Of a stretch of 64,000 nucleotides of DNA, positions 61,332-64,000 are shown in pieces. The stretch comes from Burkholderia sp. OK233 (GTDB lineage: Bacteria; Pseudomonadota; Gammaproteobacteria; Burkholderiales; Burkholderiaceae). Position 1 is the stretch's first letter, and each line of letters begins with the position of its first letter. Both the position numbers and the translations under genes were made by a program. A model generated the notes under the pieces. It was not told the origin of the DNA. It ran no database searches and worked only from the letters and a program-made list of their open reading frames with translations. The stretch spans positions 186,001 to 250,000 of the forward strand of contig NZ_OCSR01000003.1 in the NCBI RefSeq assembly GCF_900230185.1, in the 5' to 3' direction.

Positions 61332-63902
61332 TCAGGCAAAAACTTCGTCGTCAACCGGCTGATTAACCGGTCGATAGATCTGCGCAAGCTCGGCACGCTT
61401 GCGCTCGAGGCCGCGCTGCAGTTCCGCGGACCACAGACGCTCATCGGCGCCGTGCTTCGCCGCGAGCCGCGTGCGCAGCTTGCGTTCAAATACACGGTAC
61501 AGATGGACGGGCAACCAAACGTCCGGATCGTCGCCAAACTCGGCGCGCACCCCGTCGCAGATCAGCGCGTTCTCGCGATCGCCGGAGAACACCGCAATCG
61601 CGTCGTCCAGGCCGCTCAGGTCAAAGCTGGCGAAGGCCGACTGGTTGCCCTGCTTGATAAGGAATCGGCGCGACTGTGGCGTGAGTTTTTTGAATTCCTT
61701 GAACTCCTTTCGGGTCATGCCGTCGCGCAGATAGGCCTCTTCTTCGGCCGCCGGATCGGCCAGCCAGATCTTCGTGGCGACCAGACTGCGCAGCGCGGGA
61801 AACAGGTCTGCCGCACGCTGTGCCTGTTCCGGCTGCTGTGTGATGAGTCCCATGAACTCCCCTTCCTTACGCCCGCTCGCCAGCGTTTCCTCGATCTGCT
61901 CGCGGATCGTGCGAAAGCGCAGCGGCAGCCAGTACTCTTCGATCACCGTCAGCATCAGGGTGCCTTCCCGACGCATCAGTTTTTTGAGATGGAACAGATA
62001 GGCAAACGCGGCCTCCGACGGCTCATAGTTCTCGACAAGAAACGCCTCAACATCGAACCCGATCCAGCGTTGCTCGCTCATGTTCAATGAGAGATTGGGC
62101 GGGTTATCGAACACCCACCCGAAGCGGCCGTTCTCCGACCTGCACCAGATCGACAGCCGCGCACGCAGGCAGTTGTCGCCTTCGTCCGGAATGCTGTCCA
62201 GTAGCAGGCTGAAGCGGCGCAGCCGCACGTCATCGACTCCCATTACCGCATCGGCGGCATTGCGGCACTGAATCTTTTCCGTAGCGGTCAGGTCGATCTT
62301 GATTGGCTTACCCTGATGGTCGACACCGTTCTTGCGGCCGCACAGTTCGACGAGCCCGTAGAGGAATTCGCGATTGTCTGGCGTGTCGGCGAGCTCGAAC
62401 GGCGCCCATCCGGTCGGCTTGCCTTTCTCGAGATAGACATAGGCGCCACCCATCGCGCGGATAAACACTTCCCAGCCCCGCCCCTTGTCCAGCACGTACA
62501 GCATTGGATCGAAGCGGGACAGCATGCCAGTCGCCGCTACGATGACCGTAGACTTCCCGCTGCCCGTCGTGCCTTTCGCTTCAAAATGGCCGGCCACCTT
62601 CTCCGAGACATTGATATCGCCCAGCCGGCTCGCGTGAGAACTGTAGTTGTACACGCCCGAATCCGAGCGAAACGGGATGACGGCTGACCCGTCACCGATC
62701 GGGTTACCTTCCGCCTTGCCTGACGAGTAGTCATGGCAGGTGTGCATCGCCGCAAAATTGCGCGAGGACTGCACTTTCGGTCGCGGTTTGACTCGCGCGC
62801 CCGGGACTTGTGAGAAGTACGTGAACGGAGCAGATCCCGTCGCGGGCGACCATTCAACTCCACACTCGTTACGCGAACGGGACGCAAACCTGTCGGCGTT
62901 CTCCAGTGCCTCTTTCGCTGTTTCGCCGTAGATAACCGCCGCGCCGTGATACTCGCCGAACGACAGTTCACCCGTGTTCACGTAACCCTGTGCGTCGCGC
63001 AGTTCCTTGACCTGATGCTTCGCCTTGTCACCGGCCGACTCCAGCTTGTTGATGACCGAATCGATGGTCCGGTTTGACTCGAAGCCCGTCATGCAGTTGA
63101 ACGTATGCGTAATCGTGAATTCCATGTTCAACGTGATCAACGGGTCGAGCTGGCCCCAGCCCGGCTTCTCCGGGCAACTGCGAAGGTCAAGGCAGGTTGC
63201 AACGCGTCGGTACGCCGGGACGTCGCTTCCCGCGATCTCAAGCGTGTTGTAACCAAAATGCAGATGGCTCGACGGGATGACATCGGTGCCGGGTTCCGCT
63301 GCGACCGGCAGATCGCCGGTCTTCCCATTGATGAGATAACTGACGAGCCCATACAAGGGCGAGAACAGCATCTTCGTGCCGTTCATGTGCTTGCGCTCGT
63401 ACACTTCAAGCAACTCGGCTTCATACTCGCCGAACTGCAGCAGCGCCTGTTTCGCAAGGGAGCCGATTTCCTTCAGCCCGTCATCGAAGTCCTCGTATTT
63501 CAGGATCAGCGACAGGTAGTAGCGGTTCTCGAAGAACTTTTCGTCGCCGAAACGTCGTCCGATGTACTCGCGTACGAACCACTGCAGGAAGCGTTGTTTG
63601 AACCGGTACACACGATCAAAACTCACGCGCTGTCGTATGAACGTTGCGTGATAGCCAAGGCGACCACCCAGATCGCGACCCAGCTTGCTGTACGCTTCTG
63701 TATCACGATCGAACATGCGCTCCATCACGACATTCTCGTGCACTTCAAACGGCACGCCGCGCATGGCCAGCGTCACCATGAACCGGTTGCCCTCAAGGTG
63801 CTGTACGTGTTTCGTGACAGGATGCCTGTACTGCGGAATCCAGTCTTCCACGGCGCCGATCGCGCCGAGGATTTCGCTGGAGACGGCGGGTCTGCTCTGC
63901 AT
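61332..63902 (-). CDS. virB4: VirB4 secretion ATPase
   Basis: An 856-aa ATPase of the CagE/TrbE/VirB4 family. The N-terminal domain contains FRFKQ-like FKQRFLQWFVREYIGRRFG and LLEVYERKHMNGTKMLFSPL. The C-terminal ATPase domain has Walker A GTTGSGKST (about 444-452), DKGRGWEVFIRAMGG, Walker B-like TLMLTVIEEYW and GLITQQPEQAQ. The ATG at 63902 overlaps the upstream stop (TGATG). It energises pilin extraction and substrate transfer. Confidence 0.92.
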   Translation of the reverse strand: MQSRPAVSSEILGAIGAVEDWIPQYRHPVTKHVQHLEGNRFMVTLAMRGVPFEVHENVVMERMFDRDTEAYSKLGRDLGGRLGYHATFIRQRVSFDRVYRFKQRFLQWFVREYIGRRFGDEKFFENRYYLSLILKYEDFDDGLKEIGSLAKQALLQFGEYEAELLEVYERKHMNGTKMLFSPLYGLVSYLINGKTGDLPVAAEPGTDVIPSSHLHFGYNTLEIAGSDVPAYRRVATCLDLRSCPEKPGWGQLDPLITLNMEFTITHTFNCMTGFESNRTIDSVINKLESAGDKAKHQVKELRDAQGYVNTGELSFGEYHGAAVIYGETAKEALENADRFASRSRNECGVEWSPATGSAPFTYFSQVPGARVKPRPKVQSSRNFAAMHTCHDYSSGKAEGNPIGDGSAVIPFRSDSGVYNYSSHASRLGDINVSEKVAGHFEAKGTTGSGKSTVIVAATGMLSRFDPMLYVLDKGRGWEVFIRAMGGAYVYLEKGKPTGWAPFELADTPDNREFLYGLVELCGRKNGVDHQGKPIKIDLTATEKIQCRNAADAVMGVDDVRLRRFSLLLDSIPDEGDNCLRARLSIWCRSENGRFGWVFDNPPNLSLNMSEQRWIGFDVEAFLVENYEPSEAAFAYLFHLKKLMRREGTLMLTVIEEYWLPLRFRTIREQIEETLASGRKEGEFMGLITQQPEQAQRAADLFPALRSLVATKIWLADPAAEEEAYLRDGMTRKEFKEFKKLTPQSRRFLIKQGNQSAFASFDLSGLDDAIAVFSGDRENALICDGVRAEFGDDPDVWLPVHLYRVFERKLRTRLAAKHGADERLWSAELQRGLERKRAELAQIYRPVNQPVDDEVFA

Positions 63903-64000
63903 CAGGCCTCCGGATCGAGCTCGCGCAGCCGGCGCTCACCCTTGGATAACGGTTTGAGAAAATCACGGTAGACGCGACGTTGCCGTCCGTACCGCAACGG
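63902..64000 (-). CDS. 3' end of the gene upstream of virB4 (virB3 position)
   Basis: The last 32 codons of a minus-strand gene that starts beyond the window edge: it reads GRQRRVYRDFLKPLSKGERR and ends LRELDPEA-stop. The TGA overlaps the virB4 start. The position suits virB3, whose C-terminus is basic and polar, but too little is visible to identify it. Confidence 0.5.
   Translation of the reverse strand, partial: PLRYGRQRRVYRDFLKPLSKGERRLRELDPEA

Noticed and set aside
1..64000. CRISPR arrays, tRNA, rRNA
   Set aside because: No regularly spaced repeats, cloverleaf-like sequences or rRNA-like blocks were seen on either strand.

Overview
The window looks like an accessory replicon (megaplasmid or plasmid-like second chromosome) of a betaproteobacterium in the Burkholderia sensu lato group (Paraburkholderia/Caballeronia-like). 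The grounds are high-GC coding sequence, a Burkholderia-type trimeric porin, abundant LysR regulators, MHS and ACS transporters, DUF1488 and DUF3717 proteins, and a plasmid-type VirB/VirD4 conjugation locus. No rRNA, tRNA, CRISPR array, replication origin or housekeeping operon was seen. The taxonomic call is inference from protein style.

Layout. 1-2050: decayed IS6-family copy and an IS110-family element. 2410-17546: first catabolic block. It holds an MHS symporter, a two-component flavin monooxygenase with its flavin reductase, an EthD-like protein and a LysR regulator in one run, then a second LysR with a strong terminator. A second run follows: two M20D amidohydrolases, a second EthD-like protein and a porin, facing a convergent third M20D hydrolase, and then a second MHS symporter. 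17550-21650: a junk zone with a broken cysteine-rich gene split by an intact IS5-family element, possible group II intron debris, a quinone-oxidoreductase-like gene and the tail of a second LysR. 21649-29026 (mostly minus strand): a glutamate/aspartate-type ABC importer followed by an aminotransferase, an atypical SDR and an RraA-like aldolase, with a divergent LysR. 29128-42269: a MocR-type regulator divergent from a large catabolic cluster (aminotransferase, FAH-family hydrolase, signal-less solute-binding protein, LysR, aspartate-dehydrogenase-like enzyme, two aldehyde dehydrogenases, MFS transporter, PhzF-like protein, trans-sulfuration-type PLP enzyme). Two promoters in this cluster share a precisely spaced direct-repeat architecture. 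42270-46217: sparse region with DUF1488, a truncated cytochrome b561 and a PQQ-type sugar dehydrogenase. 46218-47853: complete IS1182-family element. 47967-64000 (all minus): plasmid maintenance and transfer genes, in transcription order virB4, virB5, small membrane protein, virB6, 31-aa peptide, virB7, virB8, virB9, virB10, unknown, virB11, three small genes, a virD4 split into two ORFs, LPD7 protein, stbB, stbC and trbM-like.

How it works together. The first block could import an amide-conjugated aromatic compound (porin, MHS carriers), release the acid by M20D hydrolysis and hydroxylate it with the flavin monooxygenase pair; the substrate is unknown. The ABC-importer operon suggests uptake, transamination and aldol cleavage of a 4-substituted glutamate-like acid. 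The MocR cluster suggests catabolism of an amino acid or amine through aldehyde intermediates. The conjugation locus would make the replicon transferable, but relaxase, virB1-B3 and oriT are not in this window.

Limits. All homology calls are by eye from translated sequence; residue positions are approximate and no database search was possible.
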